64,000 nt of DNA from Deltaproteobacteria bacterium IMCC39524 (GTDB taxonomy: Bacteria > Desulfobacterota > Desulfuromonadia > Desulfuromonadales > BM103), in NCBI GenBank assembly GCA_029667085.1, contig JARUHJ010000001.1, forward strand, positions 124,001 through 188,000, in the 5' to 3' direction. Made by a program: the position numbers and the translations under genes. Below are positions 9,218 to 17,452 of the stretch, in pieces. The number at the start of each line of letters is the position of its first letter. Position 1 is the first letter of the stretch. The notes under the pieces were generated by a model. That model saw only the letters and a list, made by a program, of their open reading frames with translations, had not been told where the DNA came from and did not search any database.

Positions 9218-10370
9218 TGGCGATTTAGAAAAGGGGAAGGCTAGGCAATGCCTGCAGATCAATCCGGAGCTGTCACTTTTCCTGTTTGACGACGAGTCCA
9301 TCCTCTATTCTAAACGCAGCCAGCGTCTGTTAGGCCTTGATTTCACTGCGACAGGCATGCTTTTAAAGCTTGCTGAAGGTGTGACAGTCGACTCTCTGGC
9401 TTCTGAGCTTACTCTCAATTCCGCTGACTATGAGCAGGTAATGACCCTGGCTGCCATTCTAGGCGGTTGTGAATCGGAGGCGGGGTACTATCGACAAGAA
9501 CCTGTCTGCCCCAAAACGGTCTCTACCGATCTACATGACGGACCTTTCTACCAGCTCCTCACGACAATCTTCACGATTGAATGCTCTGACAAAGATCTCC
9601 GTGCACGTCTTCATGATGAAATTGCACATCTTCAAGTTGTTCCTAATCAACATCCATCGCTTGTGATCTCCTTGTCCCCTGTAGGAGGTCGCTGGATATT
9701 AAGTTTCAATGGTGCTGCGCAGAGTGACGAGGTCTTGCCAGAAAAGAACCTTCTTACTTTATTGCTAGGGCGCCTGCGTATGTTTGTCTTTCACCAGTTG
9801 CCATACCTGCTGACATTACACGCTGCTGCCGTAACCAACGGTCAGCAGACCTTGGTCTTCCCAGGAGTGTCGGGCTCGGGAAAAAGTACGCTTGCAGCCA
9901 GTTTGCTTGCCAAAGGTTTTACGCTGGTTGCAGATGAAATTGTTATTTTCAGTGATAGCAGTAGTGTTTGTCCAGTCCCACTCGGGATAGGTGTTAAAGA
10001 GGGAAGTTGGTCTGTTCTCCAAAAAGACTACCCTGAGATCTTGTCACAACCTGAGCATTATCGTTGGGATCAGTTGAGAGTTCGCTATCTTGGCGATGGT
10101 CAGGTTAAGTTCGCAAATAATGAAATAGATAATACGGACTTCTTTTTTTTCTTCCCATCATACGCCCCAGATTCAATCGGAGAGTACAAACGTATTAGCA
10201 CAGTAAATGCTTTGTGGCGATTGAATCATGCCGGGTACCAAGTCCGCTACCTAGATGATGAAAACGTTCCCCAGATTATTGATTTGTTGAGCTGCAATCG
10301 CGCTTATGAGCTATCATACTCATCTTCAGAAGAAGCTTTTATGCTCATCAATTCGATTTTAGCTGAATGA
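9192..10370 (+). CDS. PqqD-like/HPr-kinase-like (HprK-related) protein
   Basis: About 392 residues from the last in-frame ATG at 9192. The start is uncertain: this ATG sits inside the second PDGTPK repeat of the upstream peptide gene, in another frame, and has no clear ribosome site. A purine-rich GGGGAAGG lies at about 9231-9240 with only a CTG in frame after it. The N-terminal ~90 residues resemble a PqqD-type winged-helix peptide-binding domain (RSQRLLGLDFTATGMLLKL). The C-terminal part has an HPr kinase-type P-loop (GVSGSGKST, about residue 225), a Walker-B-like LVADE and a PLGIGVKEG element. HprK-related kinases phosphorylate protein or peptide Ser residues; one such kinase acts on the lasso peptide paeninodin. 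The target here is probably the adjacent peptide, by inference. Confidence 0.78.
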   Translation: MAPQNYLIDGDLEKGKARQCLQINPELSLFLFDDESILYSKRSQRLLGLDFTATGMLLKLAEGVTVDSLASELTLNSADYEQVMTLAAILGGCESEAGYYRQEPVCPKTVSTDLHDGPFYQLLTTIFTIECSDKDLRARLHDEIAHLQVVPNQHPSLVISLSPVGGRWILSFNGAAQSDEVLPEKNLLTLLLGRLRMFVFHQLPYLLTLHAAAVTNGQQTLVFPGVSGSGKSTLAASLLAKGFTLVADEIVIFSDSSSVCPVPLGIGVKEGSWSVLQKDYPEILSQPEHYRWDQLRVRYLGDGQVKFANNEIDNTDFFFFFPSYAPDSIGEYKRISTVNALWRLNHAGYQVRYLDDENVPQIIDLLSCNRAYELSYSSSEEAFMLINSILAE

Positions 10371-10610
10371 TCGGCAGAGGATTGTCAGGACAGGATACAT
10401 TGTTGAGCGCCTTGTCGATATTATTTGAAAAAATTTGGTCTTTCTATGATGGGCAGTGAAGTAGAAATAATTGTAGCTGACTATTCGGGGCCTCCGGTAG
10501 CTCACTTAACGTTTTATTGGAATTACACACCCGATTGTTTATGAGTGGACGAAGCTAGATTGTAAAATGATGGAAACAAAGAACTAAATGTGAGTAACCC
10601 TTTTTTCAGA

Positions 10611-10884
10611 CATTCGCCATGCTGGTTGAATTATCCCACAAGCCACGAGTTTTAGGAAAATCCGACGCTTGGCAGATAGCCTTACTTTAAATCCTCTCGC
10701 AACTAATTCTTATATCACCTAGGGATATATAGGATCATATTATTAGCTCCATAAAAGCTTAAGCACTGTTAGGTTTACGGATATGGGTTCGGTTCCCATT
10801 CTGGGAATCGAATAGAGCTTGGTTCCTGGGGTGCCCCGTTTGATAGCGAGCTTTCGCCAAACTTTCGCCATATTGGCTGAATTT
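10611..10884 (+). repeat. Direct repeats in gene-free stretch near an island end (possible recombinase arm sites)
   Basis: The gene-free segment 10371-11184 contains no convincing coding frame. CATTCGCCATGCTGGTTGAA (10611-10630) is matched by ACTTTCGCCATATTGGCTGA (10861-10880), and CTTTCGCCA occurs twice at 10851-10859 and 10862-10870. Spaced direct repeats close to a tRNA-type attachment core are what arm-type sites of tyrosine recombinases look like. This reading is an inference from position; no integrase gene is in the window. Confidence 0.35.
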
Positions 10885-11012
10885 CGTTGAACTTGGTTGA
10901 ACTCTAACGAACAGATACCGAATAGAGAGCTTGAGGCAACTTGTTGTAATTAGTTGTTTTTAGGCGCTTATCGGTGCTTTATTTCTTTTCGAGGGGGAGG
11001 GCTGTCCATCAA

Positions 11013-11035
11013 TTCGATTCCCGCCACCTCCACCA
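11013..11035 (+). other. Displaced tRNA-Ala/tmRNA 3'-end fragment, putative attachment site (attL/attR)
   Basis: The bases TTCGATTCCCGC then CACCTCCACCA form a T-loop, the 3' half of a T-stem, a 7-base acceptor strand and ACCA. The acceptor strand fits a 5' partner GGGGGTG with a G3-U70 pair, typical of alanine tRNA or tmRNA. The upstream half is absent: the bases before it (GTCCATCAA) do not pair with CCCGC, and no tmRNA tag reading frame is present. A 3'-end fragment followed by a strong terminator is what remains at the distal end of an island integrated in a tRNA/tmRNA gene. The island would lie to the left. Confidence 0.6.
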
Positions 11036-11038
11036 AAT

Positions 11039-11073
11039 AGCAAGGCCCGGCTGTTGATCAGTCGGGCCTTGCT
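11039..11073 (+). terminator. Strong hairpin downstream of the tRNA/tmRNA fragment
   Basis: A perfect 11-bp stem, AGCAAGGCCCG (11039-11049) and CGGGCCTTGCT (11063-11073), has a 13-base loop and is followed by GTTTC. It sits 3 bases after the CCA of the tRNA-like fragment, so it is probably the original terminator of the displaced RNA gene. Confidence 0.7.
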
Positions 11074-11184
11074 GTTTCATCTTGACGCCTCCGGGACGCA
11101 GGGGTACTTTCAGAATTTACCTGTTGGAGCGTAACCAAAGCAGATATATAGGTGCGGCTCTGGCTGAAGCCACAAGGAATCTTT

Positions 11185-11544
11185 ATGTCCGAGTTTGACG
11201 CGTTAAAAGAAAAAATCCGCAAGTTTGTCGCAGACCGCGATTGGGACCAGTATCACACGCCTAAAAACCTGTCCATGGCCTTGATCGCCGAGTGTGGTGA
11301 GCTGGTGGAGCATTTCCAGTGGCTGACAGAAGCAGAAAGCGCTGATATCCCTCCTGAGGGTCTTGAAGAGATCAGCCACGAAATCGCCGATGTTTTTGTT
11401 TACCTGTTACGTTTATCCGATAAGCTTGGCATCGATATGGTGGAGGCTGTAAACCGTAAAATGCTTCTGAACGAAGAGAAATATCCTGCCGATGAAGTTC
11501 GCGGTTCCGCGAAAAAATACACGGAATATAAAGGTCGTCAATAA
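11185..11544 (+). CDS. MazG-like nucleotide pyrophosphohydrolase
   Basis: 119 residues starting at ATG 11185 (AAGGAA about 8 bases upstream). It is a single-domain all-alpha NTP pyrophosphohydrolase of the MazG/RS21-C6 type. The metal-binding pattern is visible: LIAECGELVEHFQW (the EE/E..E helix) and later EISHEIADVFVYLLRLSDKLG, which supplies the E..D pair. Members cleave non-canonical or surplus (d)NTPs to NMP and pyrophosphate as cytosolic house-cleaning enzymes. It is the first gene to the right of the putative attachment site, so it probably marks the start of core chromosome. The EamA gene follows after 22 bases and may be co-transcribed. Confidence 0.88.
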   Translation: MSEFDALKEKIRKFVADRDWDQYHTPKNLSMALIAECGELVEHFQWLTEAESADIPPEGLEEISHEIADVFVYLLRLSDKLGIDMVEAVNRKMLLNEEKYPADEVRGSAKKYTEYKGRQ

Positions 11545-11566
11545 CCTCTAAGGGTCGAGACGCTGA

Positions 11567-12460
11567 TTGAAAACCTATCTAAAACTCCTTGCCGTTGCTT
11601 TTTTCTGGGGGGGAACCTTCGTCGCCGGGCGTTTTCTGGCTGGCGCTGCACATCCCGTCTCCGCGGCATTTTTCCGTTTTGCCATCGCTTCGACATGTTT
11701 ATTGCTGGCCGTTTGGAAGGTTGAGGGCCGACTGCCGAAGCTCGATTTACGTCAGGCTTTGACTGTTGCCGCACTGGGGTTAACGGGAGTGTTTGCCTAC
11801 AACCTGTTTTTCTTTAACGGACTGACCTTGATCGGTGCCGGTCGGGCTGCTTTGATCATTGCCCTCAACCCGGTGGCGATCACACTCTGTTCCGCGTTGA
11901 TCTATCGTGAGAAACTACCGCTTAGTCGGATGCTCGGCGTTCCTCTCTCGGTGTTCGGTGCCCTTGTGGTCATCACCAGGGGGCATCCGTTGATGATTCT
12001 CAGTGGAGGCATCGGCCGAGGTGAGTTGCTGATTTTTGGCTGCGTCCTTTCCTGGACGCTCTACTCGGTTATCGGTAAAACAGCGATGCGCGGTCTTTCT
12101 CCTTTGGCTGCCGTCTGCTGGTCCTCCATAGCGGGCACCTTCTTTTTGCTGCTCCCAGCTTTGTCCTATGGAAGTTTTGCAGAAGCGCTGTACTTTTCCT
12201 GGCCGGTTTGGCTTAGCATCGGCTATCTCGGCGCATTTGGCACAGTGGTCGGTTTTCTCTGGTACTTTGAAGGGATTCAGAGCATCGGGCCATCCAGGGC
12301 TGCGGTCTTCATCAACTTTGTGCCTGTAAACGGTGTCCTCCTTGCAACCCTTTTGCTTGGTGAGTCTCTCGATATCTCCCTGCTTGGGGGAGGGCTTCTG
12401 GTTGTGTGTGGTGCTTATCTGGCCAATGCACCTAAGCCACTATTCTGGCGCAGGTCGTGA
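11567..12460 (+). CDS. EamA/DMT-family inner-membrane transporter
   Basis: 297 residues from a TTG start at 11567 (AAGGG about 12 bases upstream). The protein has about ten hydrophobic segments forming two EamA repeats of five helices. The first begins LLAVAFFWGGTFVAGRFL, the usual N-terminal signature, and the second begins ELLIFGCVLSWTLYSVIGK. Family members export small metabolites such as amino acids or purines, but the substrate cannot be told from sequence. It lies 22 bases after the MazG-like gene and is followed by a 118-base gap before the ABC transporter pair. Confidence 0.88.
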   Translation: MKTYLKLLAVAFFWGGTFVAGRFLAGAAHPVSAAFFRFAIASTCLLLAVWKVEGRLPKLDLRQALTVAALGLTGVFAYNLFFFNGLTLIGAGRAALIIALNPVAITLCSALIYREKLPLSRMLGVPLSVFGALVVITRGHPLMILSGGIGRGELLIFGCVLSWTLYSVIGKTAMRGLSPLAAVCWSSIAGTFFLLLPALSYGSFAEALYFSWPVWLSIGYLGAFGTVVGFLWYFEGIQSIGPSRAAVFINFVPVNGVLLATLLLGESLDISLLGGGLLVVCGAYLANAPKPLFWRRS

Positions 12461-12517
12461 TAGTTCAAATGCCTGCTAAGGGGGTGGCTGGGTCGACTGT
12501 CCATACCCCCTTGCCAA

Positions 12518-12556
12518 CAATTGTGCAGAAGCGTAAAATCCCAAAACACACAATTG
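12518..12556 (+). promoter_or_regulatory. Inverted repeat upstream of ABC transporter operon
   Basis: CAATTGTG (12518-12525) and CACAATTG (12549-12556) form a perfect 8-bp inverted repeat in the 118-base gap, ending 22 bases before the ABC ATPase start. It could be an operator or a weak hairpin. There is no T-run after it, so a terminator is less likely. Confidence 0.25.
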
Positions 12557-12578
12557 CTTTGTCAAAGAAAGATGCATA

Positions 12579-13487
12579 ATGGCCATCCTCGAGGTCGAAT
12601 CCCTACGTAAATCCTACGGTTCTCTAATTGCTGTCGATGGCCTCTCTTTTGCCGTGCAACCCGGTGAATGTTTTGGCTTGCTCGGTCCAAACGGTGCCGG
12701 CAAGACGACCTCCATCCGCATGCTCTATGGCTATACACCGCGCGATGCAGGTCACCTGTCTTTATTCGGACTGGATATCGATAAGGACTTACGCGAGATC
12801 AAACGCCGGATTGGCATCTGCCAGCAGGAAGATTCCCTCGACCCCGATCTGTCGGTTCGCAACAACCTGGTTGGTTATGCCCGCTACTTTGCCATCCCAC
12901 GTCAGGTGGCAGAGCATCGCGCCGATGAACTGCTTGGTTTCTTTGCACTACAGAACCGTGCCGAAGATAAGATCTCGGTCCTCTCCGGTGGTCTCAAAAG
13001 ACGCCTGATGTTGGCCCGAGCTCTTGTCAACCAACCCGAACTACTCATCCTCGACGAACCGACCACGGGCCTTGACCCACAAAGCCGTCAGCTTCTATGG
13101 GACAAGCTTGCAGAGCTGAAGCGGCAGGGCTTGACGATCCTGCTAACGACCCATTATATGGAGGAGGCGGAACGTCTGTGTGATCGATTGGTGATTGTTG
13201 ACCATGGTCAGATCCTGGTGGAAGGGAAACCGACAGCTCTGGTGCGTGAACGGGTCGGGCATACAGTCCTGGAGATTGCCGATCCCGATCAGCAGGTGCG
13301 CGACTTTCTGACGCGTGAATCATGCCGGGTTGAAGATCTTGGCCGACGTCTTCTGGTCTATCTGGACGACGGCGATGAACTCTTTCTCAAGCTGACTCGC
13401 GATGTGCGCACCGAAGGGTGCATACTTCGTCCGGCGGGGCTGGAAGATCTCTTTCTCAAGTTGACCGGCAGGGACTTACGCGAATGA
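12579..13487 (+). CDS. ABC transporter ATP-binding protein (NodI/DrrA-like)
   Basis: 302 residues. The nucleotide-binding motifs are complete: Walker A GPNGAGKTT (about residue 36), a Q-loop in GICQQED, signature LSGGLKRR, Walker B LLILDEPTTGLDPQ and the H-loop in LLTTHYMEE. The C-terminal extension of about 80 residues (HTVLEIADPDQQV and after) is usual in NodI/DrrA-type ATPases. It overlaps the permease gene by an ATGA, so the two are translationally coupled and form a two-gene exporter. Such pairs export lipids, polysaccharides or hydrophobic compounds. The substrate here is unknown, and nodulation is not implied. Confidence 0.9.
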   Translation: MAILEVESLRKSYGSLIAVDGLSFAVQPGECFGLLGPNGAGKTTSIRMLYGYTPRDAGHLSLFGLDIDKDLREIKRRIGICQQEDSLDPDLSVRNNLVGYARYFAIPRQVAEHRADELLGFFALQNRAEDKISVLSGGLKRRLMLARALVNQPELLILDEPTTGLDPQSRQLLWDKLAELKRQGLTILLTTHYMEEAERLCDRLVIVDHGQILVEGKPTALVRERVGHTVLEIADPDQQVRDFLTRESCRVEDLGRRLLVYLDDGDELFLKLTRDVRTEGCILRPAGLEDLFLKLTGRDLRE

Positions 13488-14275
13488 AGTGGCCCAATCC
13501 AAAACAGATCAGTGCCCGCTCAATCAGGGTTTGGCAGCGAAACTTTTCCATCTACAAGCAGAACTGGAAGATTTCTTTTTTGCCCCCACTTCTTGAACCA
13601 CTGCTCTATATCCTTGCCTTTGGCGTCGGTCTGTCGGTGATGGTCGGCGAACTGGAATACGGCGGCCAGACGCTCTCATATACCACATTCATTGCTCCGG
13701 CGTTGGTGTCGGTGTGTATCATGTACAACGCTTTTTTCGAAACCACCTACAACAGCTTTGTGCGCATGTATTATCAGAAAACCTTCGACGCCTTGTTGGC
13801 GACGCCGCTCAACCTGGAAGAAATCATTCTCGGTGAAATGCTCTGGGCTGCCAGCAAGTCGTTGATCGCTGCGACCCTGATGACGACAGTGATCTCGCTC
13901 TGCGGGTTCTTCAACTTCCCCGGTGCGTTCTTGCTGATTCCGTTGGCAATCCTTGGAGGCTTAGTGTTCGCCGCCCTGGGCATGATCTGTACCTCCCTGG
14001 TGCCGGGAATTGAAACGTTTAACTTGCCGATTTTTCTTGGTATTACACCCATGTTCCTCTTCAGCGGTACCTTCTTCCCCTTACAGAACCTGCCGGGTTG
14101 GGCCCAGTCCCTTGCACAGTTGCTGCCGCTGACACACCTGGTGGCGCTGGTGCGTGGCTGCAGTCTGCAAGTCTGGGCCGGCGACCTATGGTTCAGTCTG
14201 CTTTACCTGCTAGTTGCCACACTGTTTCTCCTGCCCTTGGCCATCGCCCTGATGGTCAAGCGCATCGTCGTGTGA
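13484..14275 (+). CDS. ABC-2 type transporter permease (NodJ-like)
   Basis: 263 residues. The start at 13484 overlaps the stop of the ATPase gene (ATGA), which fits the family N-terminus better than the upstream extension. About six hydrophobic segments are seen, with the ABC-2 motif region NLPIFLGITPMFLFSGTFFPL, in which the F.FSGTFFP pattern is characteristic of the NodJ/DrrB branch. It forms the membrane half of the exporter with the preceding ATPase. It may transport a lipid or glycolipid across the inner membrane; there is no direct evidence for the substrate. Confidence 0.88.
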   Translation: MKWPNPKQISARSIRVWQRNFSIYKQNWKISFLPPLLEPLLYILAFGVGLSVMVGELEYGGQTLSYTTFIAPALVSVCIMYNAFFETTYNSFVRMYYQKTFDALLATPLNLEEIILGEMLWAASKSLIAATLMTTVISLCGFFNFPGAFLLIPLAILGGLVFAALGMICTSLVPGIETFNLPIFLGITPMFLFSGTFFPLQNLPGWAQSLAQLLPLTHLVALVRGCSLQVWAGDLWFSLLYLLVATLFLLPLAIALMVKRIVV

Positions 14276-14436
14276 GCCCCACTCAGGATAACGAGTGAGA
14301 GTTAGCAGTCGTTGATGCCTGCTTTTTCTGCGCGTTCCTATAGGGTTGTTTTTCGTCTCATCAAAACTGCAATCGACATTGTACATTTTTAAGTACATTT
14401 TTAAGGAATTGGCTTAAGTGTCTTTATTGCGATAGA

Positions 14437-15108
14437 TTAGGTTGGGTTTATCATCCCGACAGGTATGACGTACCACAGTACCGCAAGGTAATGGCAGCAG
14501 CTGCCGGCAACAACAAATACATGCCAGATAGCGTGGTTATATGGGATTCGGTCGATCGCATAGAAAATGATTCCAATCGTGTAGAAGAGACCGCCGGCAA
14601 GCAACCAGAAGACCCCTTTGAGCGGAACCATGGTCAGCAACCCTTCCAGGTCTATGACGATTAACCAACCGAGCGCGATGTAAAAGACCGGAGCGAGGAA
14701 GGCCAGGCGGTGAGTCATGAACGTTTTGAATATGGCTCCGGCCAAGGCAAGACCCCAGATGAGGCCAAAAAGGGCCCACCCGTGTCCTGGGCGCATCGAG
14801 ACAAGTGTGAAAGGTGTATAAGAACCGGCGATGACCAGGTAAATGCCGACGTGGTCTAGAATCCTGAAAGTATAGCGGATTTTGGGTGTCCTGACCGTGT
14901 GGTAGAGTGTCGAAATAATATAGAAGAGAAATAAAATGCCGCAAAAAACCGCAGCGCTGACAATGCGATAGGGGTCGCCGGTGCGAGAGGCTGAGATTAG
15001 CAGAATCACCAGGCCGACCAGGCTCAGAATTGCTGCAATGCTGTGTGTCAGGCGATTCGCAAGTTCCTCTTCTTCGCTGTACGTAATCAGGTGATAATGT
15101 TCAACCAT
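14437..15108 (-). CDS. Hemolysin III family (HlyIII/PAQR-type) membrane protein
   Basis: 223 residues on the minus strand, with GGAG about 8 bases before the ATG. It has seven predicted hydrophobic segments. The family's conserved polar residues can be seen in NRLTHSIAA (N-terminal), FYIISTLYHT, LDHVGIYLVIAGSYTPFTL and the C-terminal AIWHVFVVAGSCCHYLAV. The spaced Ser/His/Asp residues are those proposed to bind a metal in the CREST/PAQR superfamily. The HlyIII name comes from a Bacillus protein; most bacterial members have no shown haemolytic role. It is divergently transcribed from the gene at 15338 across a 229-base gap that must hold both promoters. Confidence 0.9.
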   Translation of the reverse strand: MVEHYHLITYSEEEELANRLTHSIAAILSLVGLVILLISASRTGDPYRIVSAAVFCGILFLFYIISTLYHTVRTPKIRYTFRILDHVGIYLVIAGSYTPFTLVSMRPGHGWALFGLIWGLALAGAIFKTFMTHRLAFLAPVFYIALGWLIVIDLEGLLTMVPLKGVFWLLAGGLFYTIGIIFYAIDRIPYNHAIWHVFVVAGSCCHYLAVLWYVIPVGMINPT

Positions 15109-15337
15109 GGCAAGGCTCCATCTCTTTGTTCCTTGCTAACAATAATAACAAAAAATATGTCATGTTGATCGGCGAGAAGTTTTATCCGTTCGAGTTATGA
15201 TGTAATATCTCCAGCTTTTAATTTATTTTATCTTTCAATTTCCAAGAGGTAAAAAACCGTTAATCTTTTCAGGCTGTTGAACTAAAAACCTCTTAACCAG
15301 AGCTCCGCATGGAGCTTGGTTAACAAGGATGATTATT

Positions 15338-16174
15338 ATGGATATGAATGAGAAACAGATCAATGAAGTCCTTGATAGCCCTGAGAAGGCTCTCAAACTG
15401 AACGAAGACCGACTTGATGCCGTGACTCAAGCCGCCATTGATCTTTACGGAGCGACTGCGAATCCAGAGCTCGTGGAAAAACTTCTTTTGCTGTACCGGC
15501 ATTACGTGACGCGTATCCATCCCGCGCAGCGCTTTCGAAATTACCAGACAGCCGTAGACCTCGTGCTCGCCGGCAAGAGTGGTGTTCACGCCTTGATGCC
15601 TTTTATCTGCTGCGATCCGGCCCGAACGGTGGCATCTCCTGCGGCCCTTGACTATGTCGTCCTCGCGCCAACCAATATTGAGAATGCCACGACGGGAGCT
15701 CTCGAGCTTCTTGACTTGTACGATCGAGGCTCATTAGCCAATGGCCTGGCCGTACTGGGCGGGATGTTAATGACAGGAGACCGGCGCATCCTTACTCTCC
15801 TTGAGTCGCATTGCAGGGCCTTGAGCTGTGATGAGGTCGAGATTCTGATCAAGTGTCGCGGCAGCCTCCTGACCCTTGCCGTGATCGAGTTTTACCTTGA
15901 ATGGCTTGAGGCGCTCGATTGCCGTGAAGACTGCGACATTTTTGCTGCCGTTGCAGCCGGGTTTGCCAACCTGGCGATCGGGTCAACCGATGGGATTGTG
16001 TATGACATCGAGCGCGTGATCCCCAGTACCCCCGATAATGCGGTGCGCATCCTTAACCAATGGTCGCTGTCAGACTATGCTGCAAGCATTGCTTCTCGCC
16101 TGCATAATATCGCCGAGCGCGAGGAGGGTGAACCGATCATCCCTGAAGTCATGTCGATATGGGGTTTGTCTTGA
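15338..16174 (+). CDS. Hypothetical alpha-helical protein
   Basis: 278 residues from ATG 15338, chosen because AAGGA lies about 8 bases upstream; two other in-frame ATGs (15329, 15344) are close by. I do not recognise a family. There is no signal peptide or long membrane segment. Sequence such as ALELLDLYDRGSLANGLAVLGGMLM and repeated helical stretches of similar length suggest a HEAT/ARM-like or all-alpha cytosolic protein. The final residues overlap the start of the LpxR gene by 16 bases, indicating co-expression with an outer-membrane enzyme. Confidence 0.7.
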   Translation: MDMNEKQINEVLDSPEKALKLNEDRLDAVTQAAIDLYGATANPELVEKLLLLYRHYVTRIHPAQRFRNYQTAVDLVLAGKSGVHALMPFICCDPARTVASPAALDYVVLAPTNIENATTGALELLDLYDRGSLANGLAVLGGMLMTGDRRILTLLESHCRALSCDEVEILIKCRGSLLTLAVIEFYLEWLEALDCREDCDIFAAVAAGFANLAIGSTDGIVYDIERVIPSTPDNAVRILNQWSLSDYAASIASRLHNIAEREEGEPIIPEVMSIWGLS

Positions 16175-17232
16175 AATTTAGTTCACTTGGTCACCTTGCT
16201 TGCTTATGGCTGACCTTTGTTGTACTGACCGTTCTTATAACTCCCGGCGGGCTTCTGGCTGCAGAGGACCAGAGCAACCGTTGGGCCCAGTCGATCTTTT
16301 TTGAAAATGACCTGTTCGATGGCACCGACAGCAACTATACCAATGGCATCAAATATTCACTGATTTCCCCTGATTTGTCGCCGCACGCCAAGCAGGGGCA
16401 TTTCCCTCGCAAAGTCCTGGAGCTGGTCCACAAGATTCCATTTATCCGCGACTCAAGCCCTGAATACAGCCACAAGGCAGAGTTTTCACTGGGTCAGAAC
16501 ATGTATACCCCGTCGGATACCAGTCGTTCTGATCTCATTGTTGATGACCGCCCTTATGCAGGGTGGTCCTACGTCGGCCTGGCTTATCATCGCAAAATGA
16601 AATTCGAGGAGCATCTCGACTTTGTCGATAGCCTGGAAATACAGATGGGGATGGTCGGTCCTTTGTCTTTTGCCGAAGAGGCTCAGACCCTGGTTCACGA
16701 ACTGCGCGATATTCCTACGGCAAATGGTTGGGACAACCAGTTAAAAAACGAGCCTGGCCTACTAGTGGCTTTCGAGCGCAAGTGGTTGTTTTCCGGAGCT
16801 TCAGATCGTTTGCTGACTGCCGACGCGATCGTTCATGCTGGCGGGGTCGTCGGTAATGTCGCGACATATTTGAATACAGGGCTGGAGGTTCGGTACGGGA
16901 TGAATCTGGCGCGCAACTTCGGCATTTCGATGATCCGGCCCGCTGGCAGCACACTCTTCACACCGCACGATAAACCGACCATCTACCTGTTCGGTGCGGT
17001 CAACGGTAAGTATGTGCTGCGCGACATATTCCTGGATGGCAACACCTTTACCGACAGTCACAGCATCGATAAGAAAGATATGGTCGCAGATCTTGTCGCA
17101 GGAATCACCCTGGGTCATCACAACCTGATGCTGACTTACGCCCACGTCACGAGGACCAAAGAATTTGTCGGTCAGGATGACATGCACCACTTTGGGTCGC
17201 TGACGTTGAATTTCTTTTACCCCTTCTGGTAG
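16159..17232 (+). CDS. LpxR-family lipid A deacylase (DUF2219)
   Basis: 357 residues. A signal peptide (hydrophobic residues about 12-30, ending GLLAAED) precedes a beta-barrel-like sequence. The LpxR-family N-terminal signature is clear: FENDLFDGTDSNYTNGIKY, in which the N, D, T and NG residues correspond to the active-site/calcium region of LpxR. DDRPYAGWSYVGLAY is the second conserved block. LpxR removes the 3'-acyloxyacyl chain of lipid A in the outer membrane. The start overlaps the upstream unknown gene, and a TTG at 16171 is an alternative. The last residue is aromatic, as in many outer-membrane barrels. Confidence 0.85.
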   Translation: MGFVLKFSSLGHLACLWLTFVVLTVLITPGGLLAAEDQSNRWAQSIFFENDLFDGTDSNYTNGIKYSLISPDLSPHAKQGHFPRKVLELVHKIPFIRDSSPEYSHKAEFSLGQNMYTPSDTSRSDLIVDDRPYAGWSYVGLAYHRKMKFEEHLDFVDSLEIQMGMVGPLSFAEEAQTLVHELRDIPTANGWDNQLKNEPGLLVAFERKWLFSGASDRLLTADAIVHAGGVVGNVATYLNTGLEVRYGMNLARNFGISMIRPAGSTLFTPHDKPTIYLFGAVNGKYVLRDIFLDGNTFTDSHSIDKKDMVADLVAGITLGHHNLMLTYAHVTRTKEFVGQDDMHHFGSLTLNFFYPFW

Positions 17233-17378
17233 TGCCTGTATTCAGTGGCGGCCGCCCTGAATAGAGGTCTTCGTCTTTCTTTTCATTGGCAGGGCTTATT
17301 TCCCTTAAGCTTAGTTGAATTAAGTTATTTTTATTGTATCTTTCATGCTACGGAGTAACTCCTGACAGCATGAGATTA

Positions 17379-17397
17379 AAGGCCTCCTTCGGGCCTT
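17379..17397 (+). terminator. Short hairpin after lpxR-like gene
   Basis: AAGGCC (17379-17384) pairs with GGCCTT (17392-17397) across a 7-base loop, followed by CCTTGCTT. It lies in the 220-base gap between the LpxR and OmpA genes. The stem is short and the T-run poor, so this is tentative. Confidence 0.35.
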
Positions 17398-17452
17398 CCT
17401 TGCTTCTGGGCTATCGAACAAAACTAGCTATTTTTAGCGAAGGAGATGTCAA

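Noticed and set aside
10471-10510. JUMPstart/ops-like element (CCTCCGGTAGCTCAC)
   Set aside because: It only partly matches GGCGGTAG, lies after the kinase gene, and no EPS operon follows it.
10680-11035. Complete tmRNA gene
   Set aside because: No 5' acceptor strand, no alanine-tag reading frame and no pairing for the T-stem were found; only the 3' end is present.
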